Shown in pieces: positions 1 through 9,413 of a stretch of DNA of 64,000 nt. The stretch's first letter is position 1, and every line of letters starts with the position of its first letter. The translations under genes and the position numbers were made by a program. The stretch is from Rhynchopus sp. YZ270_cl-10 (lineage: Eukaryota; Euglenozoa; Diplonemea; Diplonemida; Diplonemidae). The stretch is from NCBI GenBank assembly GCA_964035575.1, contig OZ037861.1, forward strand, positions 1,488,001 to 1,552,000. The letters are read 5' to 3'. The notes beneath the pieces were generated by a model. That model made no database searches. It saw nothing but the letters and a program-made list of their open reading frames with translations, and was not told the DNA's origin.

Positions 1-510
1 GAACCAGCAGGTTCCCGCGCACCCGCACCCACCAGCCAGCTTATTAACCACACCAGCCAGATAACGTTGCCCGAACCCCGCGCACCCGCACAACCACACG
101 AACCAGCTAGGGACCGCAAACCCGCGCACCCGTCAACCCGCACACCCGCACAACCACACCAGCCAGATAACGCAACCTAGAACCAGCAGGTTCCCGCGCA
201 CCCGCACCCACCAGCCAGCTTATTAACCCACGAACCAGATAACGTTGCCCGAACCCCGCGCACCCGCACTACCACACCAGCCAGATAACGCAACCTCGAA
301 CCCGCAAACCCGCGCACCCGCAAACCCGCAAACCCGCACAACCACCAGTCAGATAACGTAACCTAGAACCAGATAACGTTGCCCGAACCCCGCACACCCG
401 CACAACCACACCAGCCAGATAACGCAACCTCGAACCCGCAAACCTGCGCACCCGCAAACCCGCAAACCCGCACAACCACCAGTCAGATAACGTAACCTAG
501 AACCCGCATT
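1..510. repeat. GC-rich minisatellite inside transposon copy 1
   Basis: Irregular tandem units built from CCAGCCAGATAACG, CCCGAACCCCGCGCACCCGC and GGTTCCCGCGCACC. The open frames here encode Cys/Gly/Leu-rich repeats that merely reflect the repeat, so I do not call a gene. Confidence 0.85.
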
Positions 511-914
511 TGGTCAGGACCTCTTCAGAAAAACTGTGTGAGAAGTATGAGACAGTGTAGCCGAGTGGTTACCACGCAGGTAAAATTTTTCTTATGGTAG
601 CGGGTTCAACCCCCGAGACAAGTCAGTTTTTGGCTAAGTGGCAGAAATATGTTCCCGACCCGGGTATTGAATGTCGACCTGACCTCAAAAAAAAACTGAC
701 TTACATGTTTATGAAAAACATGACTTACATGGTTATGAACCGGCAAAAATCTCAACATGACTTACATGGTTATGAAAAACATGACTTACATGTTTATTTG
801 TACACAAAAATCCCCGGCTTAATAAACATGTAAGTCATGTTTTTCATAAACATGTAAGTCAGTTTTTTCCATAAACATGTAAGTTTTCCCATAACCATGT
901 AAGTCAGTATGGCC
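1..914 (+). mobile_element. tRNA-targeting transposon copy 1 (right part, cut by window edge)
   Basis: This is the last 914 bp of a 1407-bp element seen whole at 6367-7773. It runs from the GC-rich minisatellite through a tRNA-like segment to the subterminal ACTTACATG/CATGTAAGT repeats and ends in CAGTATGGCC. It sits in a tRNA-His gene whose 5' part follows directly. No transposase is visible, so it is non-autonomous. Confidence 0.9.
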
Positions 915-941
915 GTGTTCTAACCACTAAACCATAACCGC
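915..941 (-). pseudogene. tRNA-His(GTG), 5' half left by transposon insertion
   Basis: The 27 bp match the first part of the intact tRNA-His at 28319-28390. The gene's 3' part lies beyond the left edge on the other side of the element. The break falls after tRNA position 27. Confidence 0.88.
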
Positions 942-1057
942 TTGAATATTCCCACTTATTGGGATCTCAGAAAGGGTTTTATTTCCTGGGATATTGTGAA
1001 ATATTTTTCAAACATGCAACGAGCGGCAACTCGAGCACAATTTCGACTAATATCGTA

Positions 1058-1128
1058 GCGTAATTGGTCTAGTGGTAGAATGGCCCCCCGCCACGGGGTC
1101 GGCCCGGGTTCGATTCCCGGATTACGCA
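1058..1128 (+). tRNA. tRNA-Gly(GCC)
   Basis: Cloverleaf with acceptor GCGTAAT/ATTACGC, anticodon stem GCCCC/GGGGT and loop CCGCCAC, which gives anticodon GCC. Position 33 is C instead of the near-universal T. A T-rich stretch follows. The unit 3 copy of this gene is split by a transposon. Confidence 0.94.
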
Positions 1129-1353
1129 CTCTCTTTTTGCGTTTGGCAAAAGCAAAACAATATGTTTCGGACAGTTTCAGGTCGGTCACAAACTCGTTCA
1201 AAACGAAAAAGTGGAAATGATATGTACTCTTTCTTGCGTAAGGATTATTAGTAGAGAAAAAAATTTCTTGTCTGATGATACGGGTTTTTGCTCGACATAG
1301 TTTGCGAGTAAGTCAGTTCGGTCACAACTTCCATCACAATTGCAAAAAAAATT

Positions 1354-1444
1354 GGGACTACAACATGTTCATAAACCCAACCTGACTTACATGTTTATTT
1401 CTTCACAAAATTCCCAGTAAATAAACATGCACATCAGTATGGCC
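1354..1444. repeat. MITE remnant with transposon-like ends
   Basis: Inverted pieces CTGACTTACATGTTTAT and ATAAACATG end in CAGTATGGCC like the large tRNA-targeting element. The matching site in units 2 and 3 is about 200 bp longer and holds further hairpin copies. Confidence 0.65.
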
Positions 1445-1478
1445 GGTGCGCTGGTCAGAGACATCACGTTTGCGGGCC

Positions 1479-1640
1479 AACCCCTCTGTGCGCCCGATTA
1501 GGAACCCCCCTGTGCGCCCGATTAGCTTACCCCCCTGTGCGCCCGATTAGGGACCCCCCTGTGCGCCCGGTTAGCTTTACCCCCCTGTGCGCCCGATTAG
1601 GAATATCCCCCTGTGCGCCCGATTAGGAACCACTCTGTGC
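1479..1640. repeat. Minisatellite, CCCCCTGTGCGCCCGATTAGG units
   Basis: About seven imperfect units of 23-29 bp built on CCTGTGCGCCCGATTAG. Units 2 and 3 have a shorter array at the same place. Confidence 0.85.
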
Positions 1641-2125
1641 ACCTACCTAGTCACTGTGACCAGGTGCCCCTACTAATATGCCTTACCAATATGGCCTGGG
1701 CTGTGGTATGTCGGGTGTACTACATGCTGGGACCTAAAGAGGAACCACATGCTGGAACACGGCTTTAAGCCCCCACCCATTTCAGCTGTGGTTCCTACTG
1801 TGCCCAGTCACTGTGACCAGGTGCCTGGTCAGATCTGACCAGGTACCCTTACTAATATGCCTGACCAATATGGCCAGGGGTGGTATGTCGGGTGCACAAG
1901 GGAGTTTCACGATGGGTTATCTTATGCACAGGTACAGTGGATGTAGAAAACCCACAAACCCATTGTGTGTGGGTTTTCTGGCATAGGACTGTATGGAAAG
2001 TGCACGGGTCCACCACAGTACAACCAGTCATGCACCAAGGGACACTGGCTGTTTTATCACTTTTTGAACTTTTTTAGACACTGCCAAACCTTCTCCATAA
2101 TCTGAGATCTTGGGAAACAAGATAA

Positions 2126-2197
2126 GCTCGCGTGGCGCAATGGAAGCGCGTCGGTTCCCGACGCCGGAGGTTGCGGGTTCGATCCCCGCCGCGAGTA
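2126..2197 (+). tRNA. tRNA-Arg(CCG)
   Basis: D arm GCGC/GCGC and T arm GCGGG/CCCGC resemble other eukaryotic Arg tRNAs. Anticodon stem TCGGT/GCCGG encloses loop TCCCGAC, read as anticodon CCG with C33. The isotype is less certain than for its neighbours because the loop is unusual. Confidence 0.85.
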
Positions 2198-2334
2198 CTT
2201 TTTATTCATTCCAAAATATTTTTAGATTTCCTTCTTCTCAGAGATTTCTTGTCACAAAACTTTGCCAAATTGAAAATTCAGAAATGCGAAAATATCAAAA
2301 AACAGCTCCGAAATTTGAAAGCAATCAAAAAGGA

Positions 2335-2406
2335 TTCCCCCTCCGGGGTTTGAACCCGGGTCGCCTGGGTGAAAGCCAGGTATACTAACCACTGTACTAA
2401 AGGGGA
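2335..2406 (-). tRNA. tRNA-Glu(TTC)
   Basis: Acceptor TCCCCTT/AGGGGGA, anticodon stem CCTGG/CCAGG with loop CTTTCAC giving TTC, T loop TTCAAAC. 72 nt, no intron. Confidence 0.95.
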
Positions 2407-2504
2407 GGTGATACTTAGGCACAATCCAAAAAGGGTACTTTTGTGCAAGCTACACGGAGTTTCAAACGAAAAAAAAAATTAAAAATGAAAATCCAAAAAG
2501 ACAA

Positions 2505-2576
2505 GGGCTCGGCGGGGAATTGAACCCCGGACCTCTCGCACCCTAAGCGAGAATCATGCCACTAGACCACCGAGCC
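2505..2576 (-). tRNA. tRNA-Pro(AGG)
   Basis: Acceptor GGCTCGG/CCGAGCC, anticodon stem CTCGC/GCGAG, loop TTAGGGT giving AGG. 72 nt; an A-rich stretch on the plus strand supplies a minus-strand T run. Confidence 0.95.
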
Positions 2577-2690
2577 ACGAATTCTCTCGCATTCTCTTCG
2601 TAACGCGGCCATATGTTTCCATCATTCCTTGTGTGTGTTTTCGTTTTGAATAAGGTCCCCATGTAAATGCTGTCTTCGCTAACAATCAGA

Positions 2691-2763
2691 TCCTCCTTGG
2701 CGCAGTCGGTAGCGCGTCAGGCTGTTAACCTGCAGGTCGTTGGTTCGAACCCAACAGGAGGAG
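2691..2763 (+). tRNA. tRNA-Asn(GTT)
   Basis: Acceptor TCCTCCT/AGGAGGA, loop CTGTTAA giving GTT, T loop TTCGAAC. The unit has a second tRNA-Asn near its other end (26629) with the same sequence; T5 follows the gene. Confidence 0.96.
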
Positions 2764-3019
2764 ATTTTTCATTTTTTTGAGTTTTTGACTCTATTTTTTA
2801 ATTTTGAGCTAAAAATCCACATTGTGTGTCATCTTGATGTTGGAACTATTTTTCAGGATTTCCAAGGTTGTCCCACCAAAAAAACCAAACATCTTTGGAT
2901 GCTGACATAACTTGAAGATTCTTGACCTGAAGATAAAACAGATTTTGTCAGGTTTTTTTTTTGAGTTTGAAAAAGTTCAGAACAGAATGAAAAAAGGGAT
3001 CGATGCAGTGTATAAAAAA

Positions 3020-3101
3020 CGCGAACGGCAAGGTTCGAACTTGCGCATGCAGAGCACACTCGCTTAGCAGGCGAGCCCCGTAACCACTTGGGTACGTCCG
3101 C
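3020..3101 (-). tRNA. tRNA-Ser(GCT)
   Basis: 82 nt with a long variable arm. Acceptor GCGGACG/CGTTCGC, anticodon stem CTCGC/GCGAG, loop CTGCTAA giving GCT. Discriminator G is usual for Ser. Confidence 0.95.
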
Positions 3102-3320
3102 TTAATTACCTGTCAGTACTTAGGACGAAGCTTGTACTTTGTTTAACGACACGTTAGTGATCACTTGCGTGGTCACCAAAAATCATCGCAATTGTGACCA
3201 CCAAAAAAAATTTTTGGGCACGATTTCGCACGATGGCGGGCTCATTGCACGACGGCCGACACACCATGTTTTCTCACAAATAAAAAAAATCCAGAAAAAT
3301 TCAGGTATCAATACAAAAAG

Positions 3321-3393
3321 CACCTCCCGCGGGGCTCGAACCCGCGACCACAAGGTTAAGGGCCTTGCGCTCTACCGACTGAGCTAGGGAGGC
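3321..3393 (-). tRNA. tRNA-Lys(CTT)
   Basis: Acceptor GCCTCCC/GGGAGGT, anticodon stem CAAGG/CCTTG, loop CCCTTAA giving CTT. Position 33 is C; the unit's second Lys(CTT) gene at 50449 has the same loop. Confidence 0.94.
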
Positions 3394-3495
3394 TCATATT
3401 AACTTAAATCAAAGAATCAACATGGGGTACTTGTGTGTACCTGCAGCCACCAAATTTTCCATCGTTGTTGCGTGAACAAAAGGATCCGGATTATC

Positions 3496-3567
3496 TCTCC
3501 TATGGTGTAGTGGTTAGCACCCTGGACTTTGAATCCAGTAGCCGCGGTTCAAACCCGCGTGGGAGAA
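3496..3567 (+). tRNA. tRNA-Gln(TTG)
   Basis: Acceptor TCTCCTA/TGGGAGA, anticodon stem CTGGA/TCCAG, loop CTTTGAA giving TTG. 72 nt, T-rich 3' flank. Confidence 0.95.
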
Positions 3568-3682
3568 CTTTTCTTTTTCCAAGTGTTTTCAATATTTTTT
3601 GGAGCTTTGTCACACACATCTTCAATCTTTGCATTTGATGGCAAAAACATAAATCACAGAAATCAAACGAAAAGGTAAAGAA

Positions 3683-3764
3683 CGCTGACGGCAGGGTTCG
3701 AACCTGCGCGGGCAGAGCCCAGTGGATTTCAAGTCCACCTCCGTAACCACTTGGATACGTCAGC
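3683..3764 (-). tRNA. tRNA-Ser(TGA)
   Basis: 82 nt with the class II variable arm. Acceptor GCTGACG/CGTCAGC, anticodon stem GTGGA/TCCAC, loop CTTGAAA giving TGA. Confidence 0.95.
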
Positions 3765-3841
3765 ATAGTTGAGGAAGTACAACGCCCCAGATCCTGAAAA
3801 TGGGCACAAAAAAGAGAATCCAATCGATCCAAAAAAGTAGG

Positions 3842-3913
3842 CACCCGCCGTGGGGATCGAACCCACGACCATTGGATTAAAAGTCCAACGCTCTACCGCT
3901 GAGCTAGGCGGGC
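3842..3913 (-). tRNA. tRNA-Lys(TTT)
   Basis: Acceptor GCCCGCC/GGCGGGT, anticodon stem TTGGA/TCCAA, loop CTTTTAA giving TTT. Position 33 is the usual T, unlike the Lys(CTT) genes. Confidence 0.95.
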
Positions 3914-4028
3914 ATTCGTTTTAAAGGAAAGAGTCAATTTCAAGGCTTGTTCAGTTCTTGAAAAAAAACTGACAAAAAAGACGAACAGAACGTGCCCCAA
4001 GTACCTCTCCTTGAGGGACATTTATCAG

Positions 4029-4100
4029 GGGCGTTTAGCTCAGTGGTAGAGCGCCCGTTCTGCATACGGGAGGCCGAGGGTTCGAACCCCTCAATGTCCA
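4029..4100 (+). tRNA. tRNA-Ala(TGC)
   Basis: Acceptor GGGCGTT/AATGTCC contains the G3:T70 wobble that identifies Ala. Anticodon stem CCCGT/ACGGG, loop TCTGCAT giving TGC with C33. T7 follows. Confidence 0.95.
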
Positions 4101-4199
4101 TTTTTTTGCCATATTTTGTTGATTATTTTTTGGTTGGGCCAGTCAAACACACAAAAATATGAACTGACATCATTGTGCAGTGCCTGCGATGAGGATGTG

Positions 4200-4800
4200 T
4201 GTGATGGTCCAATTGGCGAGTCTGACCTCATAATGCGTTCAGGAACATCCAAATGACCCATTTTCCCAACGTTTTCACATTTTTGAGCATTTTGCTATTA
4301 CGCAATAGTGGTACAATAGGCATTTTACTGGGTCATTTTAACCAACTCTATCAGGACACTTCTGATGCTCCAATTGGCGATTCTGACCTCATAATGGCTT
4401 CATGAGCAGCCGAATAACCCGTTTTCCCAATATTTTCACATTTTTGAACGTTTTGCCATTCGTGGAATGGTGGCACAAAAGTCATTTTAGTGGGTCATTT
4501 TCGCCAACTCGATCAGGGCACTTCTGGTGCTCCAATTTGCGGTTCTGACCTCATAATGGATTCAAGAGCACCCAAATAACCCATTTTCCCAACGTTTTCA
4601 CATTTTAGACTATTTTTGCTATTGCGGAATGGCAGTACAATAGGCAGTTTACTGGGTCATTTTCGCCAACTCGATCAGGATACTTCTGATGCTCTAATCA
4701 CATCGTTTAACCTCATAATGCATTCAGGAGCACCCAAATAACCCATTTTCCCAATGTTTTCGCATTTTTGACCACTTTGCTGTTGCAGAGTATCAGTAAG
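4200..4800. repeat. Satellite of about 165 bp (forward orientation)
   Basis: Four diverged monomers, each carrying GATGCTCCAATT, GACCTCATAATG, a CCCATTTTCCCAACGTTTTC block and GGGTCATTTTCGCCAACTCG. The reverse complement of this family makes up 11200-12660. Confidence 0.85.
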
Positions 4801-4885
4801 ATGAGGTCATGCAAATACAGTTTTGTGCACAATAGAAAAAAATAGTGTGTACCCCAGCTTGGCGATTCCTTTCGTCATTATTGTC

Positions 4886-4958
4886 GGTCGTGTAGCTCAG
4901 TCGGTAGAGCATTGGTCTAATAAGCCAACGGTCCCAGGTTCGAGCCCTGTCACGACCA
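4886..4958 (+). tRNA. tRNA-Ile(AAT)
   Basis: Acceptor GGTCGTG/CACGACC, anticodon stem TTGGT/GCCAA, loop CTAATAA giving AAT. Confidence 0.95.
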
Positions 4959-5038
4959 ATACTTTTTCTACTACTTTGACTTTGACCTGTTGTCAAAAAA
5001 TGTTGGCCGTGTAAAAAATATGCATACCCTAAAACAAG

Positions 5039-5045
5039 GCCTCTT

Positions 5046-5094
<49 letters not shown>

Positions 5095-5111
5095 AATCCC
5101 AGGTGGAGGCA
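5039..5111 (+). tRNA. tRNA-Phe(GAA)
   Basis: Loop CTGAAGA between TCAGA and TCTGA gives GAA. The acceptor GCCTCTT/TGGAGGC has a T:T mismatch at 7:66, present in all three units. Confidence 0.94.
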
Positions 5112-5755
5112 CTTCTCTTTTTTCCCCTCAACTCTAATAACAATTTTCAAGGTGCGCTGTGCTACTACATTGGAAAAGTGCGCTGTGCTACTACATCCCA
5201 ATTTTTTGGACGAAAATTTTTTGGTATGTCGGGCGCACAGCTCAGACCCCGATATGGGCGCACAGAACACCCCCCCATTGTGGGCGCACAGAACAGGCCC
5301 TCCGTTGTGGGCGCACAGCTCACTGTGTGCTGTGCAAGTTTCAGCATATGGCTTCTGGCAACAAAAACTTAAAAAAAAATTTTGGCCGAAAATTATTTTT
5401 TGGCCTGCAATCAAGTTGAGCTGAGATGCTATGTAACATGTAAGTCAGTCTGTTTCATGTTTCCGCTGATCAAAGTTCGTTCGAGATGGAAAGGACTGAA
5501 AAGGAAGCACATGTGGAAAAGGAAGCACATGTGGAAATGTTAAGGAATCCCCACCCATTTCCGCATGTGCTTCCGGCAACAAAAACTGATTGCTCCGGGA
5601 TTTGATTTTGGTACCATTTTTCACCAAATCCAAAAAAATTGGCAGAGTAGCACAGCCGCAAACGTTAGCATTATGACACGTGTTTGCGGATGTGCTCTCA
5701 CCCCCAAAAAAAATGGGCAATACAAGGCCAAAAAACAAACGCACAAAAAGAAGTG
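5112..5755. other. Intergenic region with short direct repeats
   Basis: Repeats of GTGCGCTGTGCTACTACAT (about 5152-5195), three GGGCGCACAG phrases (5232-5320) and a duplicated GGAAGCACATGTGGAAA. A lone ATGTAAGTCAG at about 5438 resembles the transposon end. No gene seen. Confidence 0.6.
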
Positions 5756-5829
5756 TACACCTATCCGGGTTTGAACCGGAGACCTCCTCGGTGTTAACGA
5801 GGCGTCATAACCAACTAGACCATAGGTGC
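5756..5829 (-). tRNA. tRNA-Val(AAC)
   Basis: Acceptor GCACCTA/TAGGTGT, anticodon stem CCTCG/CGAGG, loop TTAACAC giving AAC. 74 nt. Confidence 0.94.
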
Positions 5830-5950
5830 TGACATTTATATGGTTCGTAGAAACGAGATGGTGTGTGCATTCACCACCCAAAACCCAAAACTGTGTCAAA
5901 ATAAAAAAAATTTTGGACAGAAGAAAATGGGAATATGGGTACAAAACGAA

Positions 5951-6022
5951 GGCTTAGTGGTCTAGTGGCATGATTCTCGCTTTGGGTGCGAGAGGTCCAG
6001 GGTTCGATTCCCTGCTGAGCCC
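5951..6022 (+). tRNA. tRNA-Pro(TGG)
   Basis: Acceptor GGCTTAG/CTGAGCC, anticodon stem CTCGC/GCGAG, loop TTTGGGT giving TGG. T7 terminator follows. Confidence 0.95.
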
Positions 6023-6129
6023 CTCTTTTTTTCAAGTTTTTGTGTCACAGATTTTTTGTCAGAAAAACAAATTGTGAAAAAAACTGATCCCTTGAAAAAT
6101 TGATTCTGGACAATAGAAGGAAAAAAGTG

Positions 6130-6211
6130 TGACAGGAGTGGGGTTTGAACCCACGCCTCCGAAGAGAAAGGAACTTGAGTCCTCCGCCTTAGACCTCTCG
6201 GCCATCCTGCC
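6130..6211 (-). tRNA. tRNA-Leu(CAA)
   Basis: Class II, 82 nt. Loop CTCAAGT between GAGGA and TCCTT gives CAA; T loop TTCAAAC. There is no intron, although Leu(CAA) carries one in many eukaryotes. Confidence 0.94.
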
Positions 6212-6313
6212 TTGCCAACAGATTTATATTAGAAATGAAATGAGAATGATGAGAAAGGACAACCAAAACAGAGCAAAAGGAAAAACAGAAAAAAACACAA
6301 CACATAAAAAGAA

Positions 6314-6366
6314 TTCCCCGGCCGGGAATTGAACCCGGGTCTTCCGCGTGACAGGCGGAAATACTG
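6314..6366 (-). pseudogene. tRNA-Asp(GTC), 3' part, split by transposon
   Basis: Matches the intact unit 2 gene (33950-34021) up to the TSD AAATACTG (6359-6366). The 5' part resumes at 7774 after 1407 bp. The gene cannot give a normal tRNA unless the insert is removed. Confidence 0.92.
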
Positions 6367-7773
6367 GGTGACCATGACTTACATGTTTTGGGATCCACTT
6401 ACATGTTTTGGGAAAAACATGACTTACATGTTTATGGTGGGAAACTTACATGTTTATGGATTTTCAGGTTGACCCACTTACAGGCCAAAAAATTTTTTCT
6501 ACACAAAAAAAATTTTTCTTCAGAAAAAGCTCGTTCGAAAAAAAAATTTTTTTTTTTGCCTGTGAAAAATTTCTTATGAAGACCTCTGGCAAAATTTTTG
6601 TGTCTGTGTGCAAAGTGTTTTACCCTTAGTCCGTGGGGAAGGATACTGATGGTGTTCACCCACATAACATAGCACACGAGCCAGCTAAGTAACTGTCCCC
6701 CGAGAACCCTATCAGCCACACGAACCAGATAACGCAACCTAGAACCAGCAGGTTCCCGCGCACCCGCACCCACCAGCCAGCTTATTAACCCACGAACCAG
6801 ATAACGTTGCCCGAACCCCGCGCACCCGCACCACCACACCAGCCGGATAACGCAACCTAGAACCAGCAGGTTCCCGCGCACCCGCACCCACCAGCCAGCT
6901 TATTAACCACACCAGCCAGATAACGTTGCCCGAACCCCGCGCACCCGCACAACCACACGAACCAGCTAGGGACCGCAAACCCGCGCACCCGTCAACCCGC
7001 ACACCCGCACAACCACACCAGCCAGATAACGCAACCTAGAACCAGCAGGTTCCCGCGCACCCGCACCCACCAGCCAGCTTATTAACCCACGAACCAGATA
7101 ACGTTGCCCGAACCCCGCGCACCCGCACTACCACACCAGCCAGATAACGCAACCTCGAACCCGCAAACCCGCGCACCCGCAAACCCGCAAACCCGCACAA
7201 CCACCAGTCAGATAACGTAACCTAGAACCAGATAACGTTGCCCGAACCCCGCACACCCGCACAACCACACCAGCCAGATAACGCAACCTCGAACCCGCAA
7301 ACCTGCGCACCCGCAAACCCGCAAACCCGCACAACCACCAGTCAGATAACGTAACCTAGAACCCGCATTTGGTCAGGACCTCTTCAGAAAAACTGTGTGA
7401 GAAGTATGAGACAGTGTAGCCGAGTGGTTACCACGCAGGTAAAATTTTTCTTATGGTAGCGGGTTCAACCCCCGAGACAAGTCAGTTTTTGGCTAAGTGG
7501 CAGAAATATGTTCCCGACCCGGGTATTGAATGTCGACCTGACCTCAAAAAAAAACTGACTTACATGTTTATGAAAAACATGACTTACATGGTTATGAACC
7601 GGCAAAAATCTCAACATGACTTACATGGTTATGAAAAACATGACTTACATGTTTATTTGTACACAAAAATCCCCGGCTTAATAAACATGTAAGTCATGTT
7701 TTTCATAAACATGTAAGTCAGTTTTTTCCATAAACATGTAAGTTTTCCCATAACCATGTAAGTCAGTATGGCC
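6367..7773 (+). mobile_element. tRNA-targeting transposon copy 2, complete 1407 bp
   Basis: The ends are imperfect inverted repeats, GGTGACCATGACTTACATG on the left against GGCCATACTGACTTACATG read inward from the right. It is flanked by the exact 8-bp duplication AAATACTG, and unit 2 has the empty site. Inside are an AT-rich left part, a GC-rich minisatellite (about 6725-7365), a tRNA-like segment (7411-7479) and a right part with ACTTACATG repeats in both orientations. No open frame resembles a transposase; the longest (151 codons) runs through the minisatellite. The 8-bp TSD and GG ends do not settle the superfamily. Dada elements are known to target multicopy RNA genes, but I recall 6-7 bp TSDs for them. 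Confidence 0.93.
7411..7479 (+). other. tRNA-like segment with box A and box B inside the transposon
   Basis: TAGCCGAGTGGTTA fits a pol III box A and GGTTCAACCCC resembles box B about 45 nt later. The anticodon arm does not fold well. The same segment is in all six copies. It may be a captured tRNA piece or an internal pol III promoter. Confidence 0.6.
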
Positions 7774-7800
7774 AAATACTGACCTCTATACTACCGAGGA
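7774..7800 (-). pseudogene. tRNA-Asp(GTC), 5' part, split by transposon
   Basis: Begins with the second copy of AAATACTG (7774-7781) and runs to the acceptor strand TCCTCGG. It pairs with the fragment at 6314-6366. Confidence 0.92.
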
Positions 7801-7888
7801 TACAATGAAGCCTGTTTTTAAAAAGAATGCGTCCAGAGAAAGTCTTCAATCACACCGAATCTGAAAAATAAAAAACAAAGAAAAGAAT

Positions 7889-7961
7889 TACCCCATGTGG
7901 GACTCGAACCCACAACCTTTGGATTAGAAGTCCAACGCGCTATCCATTGCGCCAATGGGGC
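7889..7961 (-). tRNA. tRNA-Arg(TCT)
   Basis: Acceptor GCCCCAT/ATGGGGT, anticodon stem TTGGA/TCCAA, loop CTTCTAA giving TCT. Confidence 0.95.
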
Positions 7962-8052
7962 TTGTTTCATATTCTTTTCTTGTTTTAAGGAAGTGTCCCT
8001 TCACAGTCAACACCACCTGTAAAAATTGTGAAGGAAATTCAAAAATGAAAAG

Positions 8053-8125
8053 TACAACTAGCTGGGATTGAACCAGCGATCTTCCGCGTGTAAGGCGGAC
8101 GTCCTAACCACTAGACGATAGCTGC
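8053..8125 (-). tRNA. tRNA-Val(TAC)
   Basis: Acceptor GCAGCTA/TAGTTGT with two wobble pairs, anticodon stem TCCGC/GCGGA, loop CTTACAC giving TAC. Confidence 0.94.
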
Positions 8126-8226
8126 CCAAACTTAGTGAGATGTTGGCAAGGGTCTGACCAACTTTTTTTTGGTGTGCAAAAATTTTTTTTCAAGTCAAAA
8201 AAATGGGTTCACTGAAAAAGGTTTTC

Positions 8227-8299
8227 TAGCAGAGATAGGTTTCGATCCTATGACCTGTGGGTTATGAGCCCACCGCGCTGACCACTGCGCCACTCTGCT
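8227..8299 (-). tRNA. Initiator tRNA-Met(CAT)
   Basis: Acceptor AGCAGAG/CTCTGCT gives the A1:T72 pair, and T loop ATCGAAA has A54 and A60, both marks of the eukaryotic initiator. Loop CTCATAA has T33, whereas vertebrate initiators usually have C33. Confidence 0.94.
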
Positions 8300-8349
8300 T
8301 CTAATTACTTCCAACGATGTTTTCTACATGCCCAGCTTAAAAAAGGCTA

Positions 8350-8420
8350 TGCGACCGCCGGGAATCGAACCCGGGTCGAACCCTTGGGAGGGGTCCATCA
8401 TGCCACTAGACCACGGTCGC
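8350..8420 (-). tRNA. tRNA-Gly(CCC)
   Basis: Acceptor GCGACCG/CGGTCGC, anticodon stem GACCC/GGGTT, loop CTCCCAA giving CCC. The unit 3 copy carries a transposon. Confidence 0.93.
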
Positions 8421-8446
8421 CTTATCAAGGGATAAAAGGGCTCGAC

Positions 8447-8519
8447 GCTCTCGTGGCCTAGTGGTTAAGGCACAGGTCTTATGAGCCTGGGATCGCGGGT
8501 TCAAACCCCGCCGGGAGCA
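8447..8519 (+). tRNA. tRNA-Ile(TAT)
   Basis: Acceptor GCTCTCG/CGGGAGC, anticodon stem CAGGT/GCCTG, loop CTTATGA giving TAT. No intron, which many eukaryotic Ile(TAT) genes have. Confidence 0.94.
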
Positions 8520-8601
8520 AAGCCTTTTTTTTGTTCTGTGAAACACTGTTCATTCCTCCTGTTCTTTCGATGACTCCTCCAGAAGTTGCAAAGGAACAGT
8601 A

Positions 8602-8683
8602 GCGGACGTATCCAAGTGGTTACGGAGGTGCACTCGAAATGCATTGGGCTCTGCCCGCGCAGGTTCAAATCCTGCCGTCCGCG
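8602..8683 (+). tRNA. tRNA-Ser(CGA)
   Basis: Class II, 82 nt. Acceptor GCGGACG/CGTCCGC, anticodon stem GTGCA/TGCAT, loop CTCGAAA giving CGA. Confidence 0.95.
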
Positions 8684-8759
8684 TTATTGTCTTTTTGCTG
8701 TGTAGGGGGAACCCTGTACATTCCATACATCTCAAATAGCCCAAATAAATTTTCACTGG

Positions 8760-9365
8760 GAGTAAGTGATTAGGGCTGATTAGGGATGTGTGATGCTCCA
8801 ATTTGCGGTTACGACTTCATAATGGATTCAGGAGCATCCAAACATCCCATTTTCCCGTTAGTTTCCCATTTTTGACGATCTGGCTATTGCAGAATAGAGG
8901 TGAAAATGACATTTTGCTGGGTCATTTTCGCGAACTCGATTAGGGCACTTCTGATGCTCTAATTTGCGGTTACAACCTCATAATGAATTCAGGAGCATCC
9001 GAATGACCCATTATCCCAACGTTTTCACATTTTGGACGATCTTGCTATTGCGGAGTATCCGGTGGAAAATCGGAAAATTCCATGTGTACCGTGTTTCACT
9101 GGGAGTAAGTGATTAGGACATGTGTGATGCTCCAATTTGCGGTTCCGACCTCATGATGGCTTCAGGAGCATCCAAATAACCCGTTTTCCCAACGTTTTCG
9201 CATTTTTGACCAGTTGGGCTGTTGCGGAATAGCAGGTAAAAACGGTCATTTTGGCCACCTCAATTAGGGCACTTCTGATGCTCCAATCAAATCGTCCGAC
9301 CTCATAATGGGTTCGGGAGCACCCAAATAACACATATTCCCAACGTTTTCGCGTTTTTGATCCTG
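8760..9365. repeat. Satellite of about 165 bp (forward orientation)
   Basis: Same family as 4200-4800, here with GTGATTAGGacATGTGTGATGCTCC phrases broken by variable spacers. Confidence 0.8.
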
Positions 9366-9413
9366 TGTGAGCAATCCAGAACAACTTTCTGCTTCAGTAA
9401 AAAAAAGTAAAAA

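Larger units (their letters stand above)
1129..2125. other. Intergenic region, no gene seen
   Basis: It holds a shortened MITE cluster (about 1354-1444), a minisatellite (1479-1640) and AT-rich DNA with duplicated phrases such as CACTGTGACCAGGTGCC and ACTAATATGCC. I see no RNA-gene fold and no convincing reading frame. Confidence 0.6.

Noticed and set aside
1-510. Telomere-like repeats (TTAACC phrases)
   Set aside because: They are isolated pieces of an irregular minisatellite inside a transposon.
6432-6887. 151-codon open frame in the transposon as a possible transposase
   Set aside because: It runs through the minisatellite and AT-rich end, is rich in repeats, and has no catalytic motif.
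6367-7773. Firm assignment of the element to the Dada, hAT or Merlin superfamily
   Set aside because: Dada fits the RNA-gene targeting, and an 8-bp TSD fits hAT or Merlin, but no transposase is present to decide.
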